A stretch of 16,363 nt of DNA, taken from JASJHI01 sp965371355 (GTDB taxonomy: Bacteria; Actinomycetota; Acidimicrobiia; Acidimicrobiales; Ilumatobacteraceae). The stretch lies in contig CBDUYD010000058.1 of NCBI GenBank assembly GCA_965371355.1, positions 1 through 16,363 on the forward strand, read 5' to 3'. Positions within the stretch are counted from its first letter, which is position 1. Each line of letters starts with the position of its first letter. Positions 1-7,034 of the stretch are shown piece by piece. A program made the position numbers and the translations under genes. Below the pieces are notes generated by a model. The model was not told where the DNA came from and searched no databases. It worked only from the letters and a program-made list of their open reading frames with translations.

Positions 1-1
1 G

Positions 2-76
2 CCCGAGTACGGCCGCACGCACTATCCGGCGCGCGTGCGCGCCGCTGAGCGCGCCACCGAACGCGCCGGCCGATGA
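2..76 (+). CDS. C-terminal tail of an upstream gene (partial)
   Basis: The frame starting at base 2 is open from the window edge to TGA at 74-76 and encodes 24 residues, starting PEYGRTHYPARVRAAE and rich in Arg and Ala, as many cytosolic protein C-termini are. Its stop overlaps the ATG of the MarR gene as ATGA, the usual layout of translationally coupled genes, which is the main reason to call it. Too little is visible to name a family. The call rests on the overlap and codon style only. Confidence 0.5.
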   Translation, partial: PEYGRTHYPARVRAAERATERAGR

Positions 77-582
77 GCGACCGACGGCGAGACGACCCGG
101 TCGAACTCGCGCTCGCCAACTGGCGCGGCGCGGGATGGGATGCAGCGGCGAGCGGCATGGCCGCCGTCACCTCCGTGATGCGCGTCCAGCAGTTGATGAT
201 GCGACGGATCGACGATGTGCTCGACCCGTTCCACCTGACGTTCGCCCGTTACGAGGTGCTGATGCTGCTCGGCTTCAGCCGCACGGGCGCGCTCCCGCCG
301 GGCAAGGCGGGCGAGCGGCTCCAGGTGCATCCGGCGAGCATCACCAACGCGATCAACCGTCTCGAGCGCGACGGGCTGGTCATCCGGCGCGACAATCCGC
401 GCGACGGCAGGAGCGTGCTGGTCGAGATAACCCACGCCGGGCGCGAGGTCGCAGCAGCCGCATCCGATGCGCTGAACGAGGACGTCTTCGAGGAGATGCC
501 GCTTCCCGACGATGCCCTCGATGTGATGGTCGAGATTCTTCGCAGCCTGCGCGCTGGGTGGGGCGACCTCGACCCGGACTGA
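73..582 (+). CDS. MarR-family transcriptional regulator
   Basis: This 169-aa protein has the MarR winged-helix layout. A dimerisation helix lies at about residues 28-52, followed by LTFARYEVLMLL (55-66). The recognition-helix region HPASITNAINRLERDGLV is at 86-103, and the wing contains the hallmark DNPRDGRSV (107-115). A C-terminal dimerisation helix ends the protein. MarR proteins bind palindromic DNA as dimers and usually release it on binding a small ligand, often a carboxylate or a CoA ester. The ATG start overlaps the upstream stop (ATGA). The acyl-CoA mutase starts 48 bp downstream on the same strand, with a palindrome in that gap, so control of the mutase and transporter is the likely role. 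The ligand cannot be read from the sequence. Confidence 0.93.
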   Translation: MSDRRRDDPVELALANWRGAGWDAAASGMAAVTSVMRVQQLMMRRIDDVLDPFHLTFARYEVLMLLGFSRTGALPPGKAGERLQVHPASITNAINRLERDGLVIRRDNPRDGRSVLVEITHAGREVAAAASDALNEDVFEEMPLPDDALDVMVEILRSLRAGWGDLDPD

Positions 583-602
583 TCCAGGTTCGTGTCGAGG
601 GA

Positions 603-620
603 TACTTTGATGTCCAACTA
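603..620. promoter_or_regulatory. Candidate MarR operator / promoter before the acyl-CoA mutase
   Basis: The 18-bp sequence TACTTTGATGTCCAACTA is an imperfect palindrome: 6 of 9 positions pair across the centre. It lies just downstream of the MarR gene and ends 10 bp before the mutase ATG at 631. MarR dimers typically bind palindromes of this size. A GATACT hexamer (601-606) overlaps its left edge and could be a -10 box, which would let the repressor block transcription directly. No good ribosome binding site precedes the ATG, so a very short leader is possible. Operator function is inferred from position and symmetry. Confidence 0.4.
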
Positions 621-630
621 AAGTCGGCGC

Positions 631-2292
631 ATGACCGACTCCGGCACGACCGACGACGGCACGAGCCGACGGAAGCGATGGGCCGAGGCGTACGCGGCCT
701 CGAACGTTCGCGATGAGACGTTCACCACGATGTCGGGGATCCCGCTCGAGCCGGTTTACGGCTCCGCCGACGATGAGTTCCCCGGCGAGTATCCCTACAC
801 CCGTGGCCCGTACGCGTCGATGTACCGCTCGAAGCTGTGGACGATGCGGATGTTCGCCGGGTTCGGAACCGCGGATGACACCAACCAACGCTTCAAGGAG
901 ATCATCAAGGCGGGCGGCGACGGTCTCTCGACCGCATTCGACATGCCGACGTTGCTCGGGATCGACTCCGACGACGTGATGTCGCTGGGTGAGGTCGGGC
1001 GCTGCGGCGTGGCGATCGACTCGCTGGCCGACATGGAGGATCTCTACGCCGGGATCGCGCTCGATCGGACCACGACGTCGATGACGATCAATTCGCCCGC
1101 CGCGGTGATCTTCGCGATGTTCGTCGCCCAGGCCGAGGGTGCCGGCGTCGACCGGTCGCTGCTCGGCGGCACGCTGCAGAACGACATCCTGAAGGAGTAC
1201 CAGGCGCAGAAGGAGTTCGTCTTCCCGCCGCGTCAGTCGATGCGCCTGGTCCGCGACACGATCGAGTTCACGGCGGCCGAGATGCCGCGGTGGCACTCGA
1301 TCTCGATCTCGGGGTATCACATCCGCGAGGCGGGTTCGACCGCTGCGGAGGAACTCGCGTTCACGCTCGCCAACGGGTTCGCCTATGTCGAACTGGCGCG
1401 TCAGGCGGGGCTCGCCGCCGACGCGTTCGCCCCGCGCCTGTCGTTCTTCTTCAACGCCCACATCGACTTCTTCGAGGAGATCGCGAAGTACCGCGCCGCC
1501 CGTCGCATCTGGGCGCGCTGGATGCGCGAGCGGTACGGCGCCGAACTCGAGCGCTCGCTGCAGCTGCGGTTCCACACCCAGACCGCCGGTGTCTCTCTCA
1601 CCGCGCAGCAACCCGAGGTCAACATCGTGAGGACCGCGATCGAGGCCCTCGCCGGCGTGCTCGGCGGTACGCAGTCGCTGCACACGAACTCGATGGACGA
1701 GGCGCTCGCACTCCCGACCGAGAAGGCGGCCCGCATCGCGTTGCGCACGCAGCAGGTGATCGCCCACGAGACGAATGTGGCCCACGTCGCCGATCCGCTC
1801 GGGGGGAGCTATTTCGTCGAGGAACTGACCGACGAGATGGAGCGCAAGGCCGAGGAGATCTTCGCCGAGATCGAGTCGTTCGGCGACGGATCGATGCTCG
1901 AGGGCGTCATCACCGGCATCGACGACAACTGGTTCCAGGGCCGCATCGCCGACTCGGCGTACGAACTCGAGCGCCGGTTCAACGACGGCAGCCGCACGAT
2001 CGTCGGCGTGAGCGATTTCACCGAGGGCAACGACGACGACCAGATCCCCGTGCTCCGGATCACCAACGAGGACGAGGCGCGCCAGCTGAAGCGGCTCGAC
2101 GACGTCCGAGGTCGACGCGATCAGGAGCGGGTCGACGCCGCGCTCGCCAAGCTCGAGTCCGAGGCCGCGGACCCCGAGGTCAACCTGATGCCGACGCTGC
2201 TCGAGTGCGCGTCGGCCTACGCCACCGTCGGCGAGATGATGCGCTCGATGGGCAACGTCTTCGGCCGCCACGTCGAGATCCCCACCATCTGA
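631..2292 (+). CDS. Acyl-CoA mutase large subunit, isobutyryl-CoA mutase-like
   Basis: This 553-aa protein covers the whole (beta/alpha)8 substrate domain of the methylmalonyl-CoA mutase family, with motifs TMRMFAGFGTADDTN (71-85), GGTLQNDILKEY (179-190), SISISGYHIREAG and GGTQSLHTNSMDEALALPT. It lacks the B12-binding domain, so a separate small subunit is needed, as in IcmA/IcmB; none is in the window. In methylmalonyl-CoA mutase, Tyr89 and Arg207 hold the substrate carboxylate. Here the aligned residues are Phe75 and Gln193, with the same spacing of 118, matching isobutyryl-CoA mutase (Phe80/Gln198). The 2-hydroxyisobutyryl-CoA mutase signature (Ile/Asp) is absent. The expected reaction is isobutyryl-CoA to n-butyryl-CoA or a related carbon-skeleton rearrangement; pivalyl-type substrates are not excluded. 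It lies downstream of MarR and 38 bp before the transporter. Confidence 0.9.
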   Translation: MTDSGTTDDGTSRRKRWAEAYAASNVRDETFTTMSGIPLEPVYGSADDEFPGEYPYTRGPYASMYRSKLWTMRMFAGFGTADDTNQRFKEIIKAGGDGLSTAFDMPTLLGIDSDDVMSLGEVGRCGVAIDSLADMEDLYAGIALDRTTTSMTINSPAAVIFAMFVAQAEGAGVDRSLLGGTLQNDILKEYQAQKEFVFPPRQSMRLVRDTIEFTAAEMPRWHSISISGYHIREAGSTAAEELAFTLANGFAYVELARQAGLAADAFAPRLSFFFNAHIDFFEEIAKYRAARRIWARWMRERYGAELERSLQLRFHTQTAGVSLTAQQPEVNIVRTAIEALAGVLGGTQSLHTNSMDEALALPTEKAARIALRTQQVIAHETNVAHVADPLGGSYFVEELTDEMERKAEEIFAEIESFGDGSMLEGVITGIDDNWFQGRIADSAYELERRFNDGSRTIVGVSDFTEGNDDDQIPVLRITNEDEARQLKRLDDVRGRRDQERVDAALAKLESEAADPEVNLMPTLLECASAYATVGEMMRSMGNVFGRHVEIPTI

Positions 2293-2330
2293 TCCGATCC
2301 GGCCGATCAAGTGTCCGATCTGGGGTCGTT

Positions 2331-3548
2331 GTGATTCGGGAACCGGAACGATCCGCGCCCAGATCGCGGGCGGCGGTCGATTCGGGGCGGGCGTGGGTGA
2401 TGGTCGCCGCCGCGTTCGCGTCGATGTTCGCGGTGTTCGGTGTGGCCTACAGCTTCGGGGCGTTCTTCGACTCGATGTCGGCCGAGTTCGACGCGGGCAG
2501 CGGCCTGACCGCCCTGTTCTTCTCGCTCACGACGTTCCTCTACTTCACCCTCGGGCTCGTCACCGGGAGGTGGTCCGATCGTGTCGGCCCGAAGCCCGTG
2601 CTCTTGACCGGGGCCGTCGCGATGTTCGTCGGCCTGATGGCGACGTCGGTCGCTGACTCCCTGTGGGTCGGACTCGCCAGCTACTCGATCGGAGTCGGCA
2701 TCGCCGCAGCATGCGGCTATGTGCCGATGGTCGCCGTCGTCGGTGGATGGTTCGAGACCAAACGCACCCTGGCGCTCGGTGTGGCGGTGGCCGGCATCGG
2801 GATGGGGACGCTCGTGATGGCGCCGCTCGCGAGTTCGCTGATCGACGCGCACGGGTGGCGCGTGGCCTACCGGATCCTCGCCGTCGGTGCCACCGCGATC
2901 CTGCTCCTGTGCGCACTCGTCACGTCGCGCCCGCCCGTGCACCTCGATGTCGCACCGACCAAACCGCTCGGCGAGGTCGCTGCAACGACCTCGTTCCGGG
3001 CGCTGTACGGATCGATCCTGCTGATGTCGCTGGCGCTGTTCGTGCCGTTCGTCTTCGTGGCCGATTACGCGGAGGATCACGGCATCTCGTCGGGGTCGGC
3101 GGCGCTGCTCGTCGGTCTCATCGGTGGTTCGAGCATCGTCGGCCGGCTCGGTCTCGGTGCACTCGCGCCACGGGTCGGGCTGACCAGGCTCTACCAGCTC
3201 TGTTTCGCGATGATGGCGACGAGCTTCCTGATCTGGCTGCTGGCCGCCGACCGCTACTGGGTGCTCGTGCTGTTCACGCTGGTGCTCGGCGTTGCTTACG
3301 GCGGGTTCATCGCGTTGTCCCCCGCCGTCGCGGCGGAGGCGTTCGGGACGGTCGGTCTCGGGGCTGTGCTGGGCGCGATCTACACGGCGGCGGGTGTCGG
3401 TGGTCTGATCGGGCCGCCGATCGCCGGCGCGGTGATCGATGCCACGGATGGCTACACCGCGGTGATCTTCGGAGCGTCGGCGCTGACGTTCGCCGCGTTC
3501 GGCGTCCTGACCAGGCTCCCGCATCCGGCACGCGCCGGTCGCCGCTGA
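2331..3548 (+). CDS. MFS transporter, OFA/monocarboxylate-type
   Basis: This roughly 405-aa protein has about 12 hydrophobic segments. TM1 is near residues 22-44 (WVMVAAAFASMFAVFG...), and a motif-A-like loop GRWSDRVGPKP (79-89) lies between TM2 and TM3. The segment with YSFGAFF and LTALFFSLTTFLYF resembles the oxalate/formate antiporter and monocarboxylate transporter groups of the MFS, which move small carboxylates across the inner membrane. The frame stays open far upstream inside the mutase gene, but that part is an antisense-like Arg-rich shadow. GTG at 2331 is the first start after the mutase stop and leaves a short cytosolic N-terminus. The gene is probably cotranscribed with the mutase. 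The substrate is inferred; the MatB-like enzyme converging from 17 bp away suggests a dicarboxylate or short-chain acid. Confidence 0.88.
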   Translation: MIREPERSAPRSRAAVDSGRAWVMVAAAFASMFAVFGVAYSFGAFFDSMSAEFDAGSGLTALFFSLTTFLYFTLGLVTGRWSDRVGPKPVLLTGAVAMFVGLMATSVADSLWVGLASYSIGVGIAAACGYVPMVAVVGGWFETKRTLALGVAVAGIGMGTLVMAPLASSLIDAHGWRVAYRILAVGATAILLLCALVTSRPPVHLDVAPTKPLGEVAATTSFRALYGSILLMSLALFVPFVFVADYAEDHGISSGSAALLVGLIGGSSIVGRLGLGALAPRVGLTRLYQLCFAMMATSFLIWLLAADRYWVLVLFTLVLGVAYGGFIALSPAVAAEAFGTVGLGAVLGAIYTAAGVGGLIGPPIAGAVIDATDGYTAVIFGASALTFAAFGVLTRLPHPARAGRR

Positions 3549-3565
3549 GATCGGCCGAACGGGAG

Positions 3566-5074
3566 TCAGTCGCGCGCGACGAACACGGAACGGTGCTCGG
3601 TGCGCAGGGCTGACTTCTGCACCTTCGACATCGCGTTGCGCGGGAGCTGGTCGACGAACAGGTAGCGCTTCGGATGTTTGAAGCGGGCGAGTTCACCGTC
3701 GAGCGCGGCGATGATCGTCGCCGCGAGCGCGTCGTGATCGGTGTCGATCCCGGTGGGAACCACGATCGCGACGGCCGCTTCACCGCGGTCGGCGTGCTCG
3801 ACCCCGATGACCGCCGACTCGGCGACTCCCGCGACAGCGTCGATCAGCAGCTCGATCTCCTTCGGGTAGATGTTGTACCCGCCGCTGATGATCATGTCGC
3901 CGGAGCGCCCCTCGAGCGTGAGCCGCCCCTCCGCGTCGACCGAGCCGACGTCGCCGGTGACGAACCACCCGTCCGCGCGGAATTCGGCGGCGGTCTTCTC
4001 GGGGAGCCCCCAGTAGCCCGCGAACAGTCCCGGGCTGCGGATCTCGACGACCCCCGTCTCGCCTGCCGGTAGCGGTTGCCCGTCGTCGTCGACGACGCGC
4101 AGGTCGACGTCGGGGAGCGGGAAGCCGACCGTGCCGGGGATCCGGTCACCCTGGTAGGGATTTGAGGTGATCATCCCTGCCTCGGTCATCCCGTAGCGCT
4201 CGAGGATCCGGAGGCCGGTGCGGCCGGTGAACTCGGTGTGGACCGCCTCGGTCATCGGGGCAGATCCCGACGTGAACAGGCGGATGTGCGAGCACGTGTC
4301 AGCGTCGAAGCGCGGATCGCCGATGAGCCGGACGTACTGCGTCGGCACCCCCATCATCACCGTCGCCTCGGGCAGGTGCGTGAGGACGGCGTCGACATCG
4401 AATCTCGGGAGGAAGATGATCTCGTTCCCGCCGAGCATCGCGCAGTGCAGCGCGACGAACAGACCGTGCACGTGGAAGACGGGAAGTGTGTGCAGCAGCA
4501 CATCGTGGGGACCGAATCCCCAGCTGTCGTACAGCGCGATCGCGTTCGACTCGAGGTTGGCGTGGGTGAGCATCGCCCCCTTCGAGCGCCCGGTGGTGCC
4601 CGAGGTGTAGAGCATCGCGGCGAGGTCGTCCGCCGCCCTCGGAACGATCGTGGTGATCGGGTCCGCGGCGGTCGTCGCCTCGGCGAATGTGCCGTCCGAT
4701 TCGATGCCGAGCGTGCGAACGACGGTGTCGAGATCGGCAAGGGTGCCCGGCCGGGCGACGACGAGTGCGGGCCGTGCGTCGTCGACGAAGAATGCGACCT
4801 CGGCGGGCGTGTAGGCCGCGTTGAGCGGGAGGAAGACGGCGCCGGACCGGAGGCATGCGAGATAGAGCGCCACGGCGTCGGGCGACTTGTCTACCTGCAC
4901 GAGGACGCGGTCGCCGACCTCGACGCCGAGTTCGGCGAGCGCCCCCGCCATTCGCGCGGCTCGTGTGTCGAGTTCGCGATAGCTCCAGGTCGGGCCGCCA
5001 GGTACGCGTAGTGCGGTCGAGTCGAGTCGATCATCGAAGCGCTCGCGCAGCGTCTCGTAGAAGTTCTCGCTCAT
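3566..5074 (-). CDS. matB: Malonyl-CoA synthetase-like acyl-CoA ligase (MatB family)
   Basis: This 502-aa ANL-superfamily ligase joins an organic acid to CoA using ATP through an acyl-adenylate. Visible signatures are the P-loop LYTSGTTGRSKGAML (155-169), PVFHVHGLFVALH (198-210), GVPTQYVRLIG (242-252), RLFTSGSAPM (265-274), ERYGMTEAGM (292-301) and the C-terminal PRNAMSKVQK with catalytic Lys484. These, with NPYQGDRIPGTVG and GGYNIYPKEIE, match the malonyl/methylmalonyl-CoA synthetase MatB closely in content and spacing, and the length (about 500) is normal. The likely substrate is malonate or methylmalonate, though other small acids are possible. The gene converges on the MFS transporter with only 17 bp between stops and no evident terminator. 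It lies downstream of the enoyl-CoA hydratase on the same strand, separated by a 107-bp gap that contains a palindromic repeat. Confidence 0.88.
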   Translation of the reverse strand: MSENFYETLRERFDDRLDSTALRVPGGPTWSYRELDTRAARMAGALAELGVEVGDRVLVQVDKSPDAVALYLACLRSGAVFLPLNAAYTPAEVAFFVDDARPALVVARPGTLADLDTVVRTLGIESDGTFAEATTAADPITTIVPRAADDLAAMLYTSGTTGRSKGAMLTHANLESNAIALYDSWGFGPHDVLLHTLPVFHVHGLFVALHCAMLGGNEIIFLPRFDVDAVLTHLPEATVMMGVPTQYVRLIGDPRFDADTCSHIRLFTSGSAPMTEAVHTEFTGRTGLRILERYGMTEAGMITSNPYQGDRIPGTVGFPLPDVDLRVVDDDGQPLPAGETGVVEIRSPGLFAGYWGLPEKTAAEFRADGWFVTGDVGSVDAEGRLTLEGRSGDMIISGGYNIYPKEIELLIDAVAGVAESAVIGVEHADRGEAAVAIVVPTGIDTDHDALAATIIAALDGELARFKHPKRYLFVDQLPRNAMSKVQKSALRTEHRSVFVARD

Positions 5075-5104
5075 CGTCGACAGTCTCGCAGCGTCTCGCA
5101 GAAG

Positions 5105-5149
5105 TCTCGACGGCGATCCGATCGATTGCCGACGGGATCGCCGCCGAGA
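5105..5149. repeat. 45-bp palindromic intergenic repeat, copy A
   Basis: This 45-bp element begins TCTCGACGGCGATCC and ends GGATCGCCGCCGAGA. The two 15-bp arms pair with one mismatch around a 15-nt centre. It aligns without gaps to elements at 5987-6031 and 6958-7002. It lies between the end of the enoyl-CoA hydratase gene and the start of matB. There is no T-run, so simple intrinsic termination is not obvious; a REP/MITE-like dispersed element or an mRNA-processing stem-loop would fit. Confidence 0.75.
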
Positions 5150-5181
5150 GTGGCTCGCCGATCGGCGATTATGGCGGACGG

Positions 5182-5937
5182 TCAGCCGCTCGACATGCGC
5201 TCGGCCATGTCCTCGGGCACGCCGAAGGGCAGCTCGCGCTCGTACAGCAGAGCATCGGTGCGCGTGAGGTCGGCGTGCGCGGAGATCAAACGCTTGACGC
5301 GCCGGTTGGTGCCGGGGGAGTTGCGGCGGATCTCGGCGACGAGTTGGTCGACGGTCGAGTCGAGCTGGTCATCGGGAACCGATCGGTCGACGAGCCCGAT
5401 CGCCGCGGCTGCTGGGCCGTCGATGCGGCGGCTGGTGAACATCAGCTGCTTCGCCATCGAGCGGCCGACGCGTTCGGGTAGCCGGATCGACATCCCCCAG
5501 ACGGGCACGAGACCCCACTGCCCATGGGTGTCGCCGAGCTTCGTCGAGTCGGCGGCGATCAGCAGGTCGCAGGCGAGGGCCAGTTCGAGTCCACCGGTGA
5601 AGCAGTGGCCGTGCATCTTGGCGATCGTCGGTTGCGGGAGTTGCTCGAGCGCGTCGACGGTCTCGGGCTCGAAGTGCTTGCTCGGGGCCCGCTCGCCCGT
5701 GGCGATCGATCCGAGGTCGTGGCCGGCGCAGAACGAGCGGCCGGCCCCGGTCAACACGACACAGCGGATCGAGTCGTCCGCGGCGATCGCGTCGATGTGT
5801 TCGCGCAGCGCGACGAATGAGCCCGGGGTGAGGGCGTTGAGCTTGTCAGGCCGGTTGAGTGTGAGCGTGGCCAGGCCATCGCGGTCGGATCGCAGAACGA
5901 GCGGGTCATCGGCCATCGCCCGAGTCTGCTCGCCCAT
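5182..5937 (-). CDS. Enoyl-CoA hydratase/isomerase family protein (crotonase fold)
   Basis: This 251-aa protein has typical crotonase length. The oxyanion-hole strands are SFCAGHDLGS (68-77) and HGHCFTGGLELALACD (109-124). The first catalytic glutamate of rat mitochondrial hydratase (Glu144) is kept as Glu118. The second (Glu164 in PEILLG) falls at His138 in LGDTHGQWGLVP, a variant seen in the DTH-type subgroup of bacterial crotonases. The enzyme probably adds water to, isomerises or otherwise processes an enoyl-CoA in the cytosol; the exact reaction cannot be assigned with His138. An alternative ATG lies 7 codons downstream, and neither start has a strong ribosome binding site. Neighbouring MatB and mutase genes support a role in acyl-CoA turnover. 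Gaps on both sides carry the 45-bp palindrome. Confidence 0.88.
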   Translation of the reverse strand: MGEQTRAMADDPLVLRSDRDGLATLTLNRPDKLNALTPGSFVALREHIDAIAADDSIRCVVLTGAGRSFCAGHDLGSIATGERAPSKHFEPETVDALEQLPQPTIAKMHGHCFTGGLELALACDLLIAADSTKLGDTHGQWGLVPVWGMSIRLPERVGRSMAKQLMFTSRRIDGPAAAAIGLVDRSVPDDQLDSTVDQLVAEIRRNSPGTNRRVKRLISAHADLTRTDALLYERELPFGVPEDMAERMSSG

Positions 5938-5986
5938 CCCGTCGGTCAGCGAACCAGGTAACGGGCGGCGCGTGCGGCCGACGAAC

Positions 5987-6031
5987 TCTCGACGACAGAT
6001 CGTTCGCTTTCCGACGGGAACGCCGTCGAGA
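5987..6031. repeat. 45-bp palindromic intergenic repeat, copy B
   Basis: This is the most diverged copy. It starts TCTCGACGACAGATCG and ends GGGAACGCCGTCGAGA, the same length as copies A and C and sharing their core CCGACGGGA. Its left arm has substitutions, so only about 8-10 outer base pairs remain. It lies between the end of the MBL gene and the start of the enoyl-CoA hydratase gene. Confidence 0.7.
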
Positions 6032-6043
6032 GAGAGGGGCGGG

Positions 6044-6895
6044 TCAGTATGCGAGTCGGGTGCCGGAATCGTCGCTGCGGATGTGCCCTGCGGTCGGCGG
6101 GGCGAAGTGTGTGCCGATGAGGAGCGTGTCGCTGTTCTCGTGGTCGGCGATCAGCCGGCGTCTCGTATCGCTCGACATGTCGGAATCCCAGTCGACATCG
6201 GTGGCGGCGAGTTCGGGGTGCGCCAACTGGAGGGGCGTGTGGAAGGCATCGCCCGTGATCAGGGCGGTCTCGCCCTCCGACTCGATCAGCACCGACACAT
6301 GACCGGGGGTGTGGCCCAGCGTCGGGATCGTGCGCACCTCGGCGGTGATCTCGTGCTCGGGAGAGATCAGATCGAGAACACCCGCTGCATCGAGAGGATC
6401 GACGACCGGCTCCCGAACTTCGTTGGGGTCGCCGTGCTCGTCTAGGTACTCGACCTCGCGCCGCCCGATCAGGTAGCGGGCGTTGGGGAACGTCGGCACC
6501 CACCCTCCGTCGATCGGCCTCGTCGTCCAGCCGACGTGGTCGAAGTGGAGGTGGGTGCACAGCACGACGTCGACCGAGTCGAGACCGCCCTCGATCGCGT
6601 CACCGAGACGGTCGGGAAACGTCGGGTCGCCGGGAAGCGGCCGTTTCGTTCCGACGCCGACACAGGCGTCGACGAGGATCGTGGTTCCGCGGCTCTCGAC
6701 TACGAGGCTGTGTATCGACAACATCATGTTGCCCTCGTCATCGAAGAAGGGGTCGATCCAGGGCCGCTGGCCGGCGATCTGATCTGGTCTGATCCCGGGC
6801 ACCAGCATCGAAGGCGGAACGGGCACGATCGACTCCTCGACGCGGGTGACCCTCACGTCGCCGACCATCCAGTTGAGCAGTGCGTCACCGGTCAC
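6044..6895 (-). CDS. MBL-fold metallo-hydrolase
   Basis: This 283-aa protein has the complete metallo-beta-lactamase-fold metal set. THLHFDH (114-120) supplies His115, His117, Asp119 and His120. LGHTPGHVSV supplies His195/His199, ITGDAFH supplies Asp216, and GTHFAPPTAG contains His263. Family members bind two metal ions, usually zinc, and hydrolyse lactones, thioesters, phosphodiesters or other esters. The CTHLHFDHVGW form is common in actinobacterial cytosolic hydrolases and in quorum-quenching-lactonase-like proteins, so the substrate is open; an acyl-CoA or lactone would suit the neighbours. No signal peptide is seen. The GTG start gives an N-terminus reading into WMVGDVRVTRVEE, typical for the family; an ATG at codon 10 is an alternative. 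It is divergent from the ComB pseudogene. Confidence 0.9.
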   Translation of the reverse strand: MTGDALLNWMVGDVRVTRVEESIVPVPPSMLVPGIRPDQIAGQRPWIDPFFDDEGNMMLSIHSLVVESRGTTILVDACVGVGTKRPLPGDPTFPDRLGDAIEGGLDSVDVVLCTHLHFDHVGWTTRPIDGGWVPTFPNARYLIGRREVEYLDEHGDPNEVREPVVDPLDAAGVLDLISPEHEITAEVRTIPTLGHTPGHVSVLIESEGETALITGDAFHTPLQLAHPELAATDVDWDSDMSSDTRRRLIADHENSDTLLIGTHFAPPTAGHIRSDDSGTRLAY

Positions 6896-6957
6896 GGCAG
6901 CGCACGATACACATCGGAGTGTCGCGCGGCGGCCTGAGATGCCGGCACGCGACGATC

Positions 6958-7002
6958 TCTCGACGGCGATCGGTTCGGATTCCGACGGGATCGCCGTCGA
7001 GA
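6958..7002. repeat. 45-bp palindromic intergenic repeat, copy C
   Basis: This is the best-preserved copy. Its outer arms TCTCGACGGCGATC and GATCGCCGTCGAGA are perfect 14-bp complements. The 17-nt centre holds a second small inverted repeat (TCGG...CCGA), so a two-level hairpin or cruciform is possible. It sits between the divergent MBL and ComB-like genes, unlike copies A and B, which follow gene ends. This argues against a pure terminator role. Confidence 0.78.
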
Positions 7003-7034
7003 AGGGCGCGTCGATCGGCTAGACCGTTCGTCCG

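Noticed and set aside
631..2292. Fusion of the mutase with a B12-binding domain, or the 2-hydroxyisobutyryl-CoA mutase type
   Set aside because: The chain ends after the substrate domain with no DxHxxG motif, and the Ile/Asp signature positions are Phe75 and Ala102.
22..2310. 762-codon open frame on the minus strand
   Set aside because: It is antisense to the MarR and mutase genes, both with clear family motifs; its Arg/His/Asp/Gly-rich composition is the usual shadow of high-GC coding DNA.
1290..2330. N-terminal extension of the MFS frame through the mutase gene
   Set aside because: The extension overlaps most of the mutase in another frame and is Arg-rich without motifs; the transporter homology begins after 2331.
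2307..3524. 405-codon minus-strand frame opposite the transporter
   Set aside because: Its Arg/Glu/Asp/His-rich composition mirrors hydrophobic membrane segments read on the wrong strand.
4238..5011. 257-codon + strand frame opposite matB
   Set aside because: It is antisense to conserved ANL motifs and has no recognisable domain.
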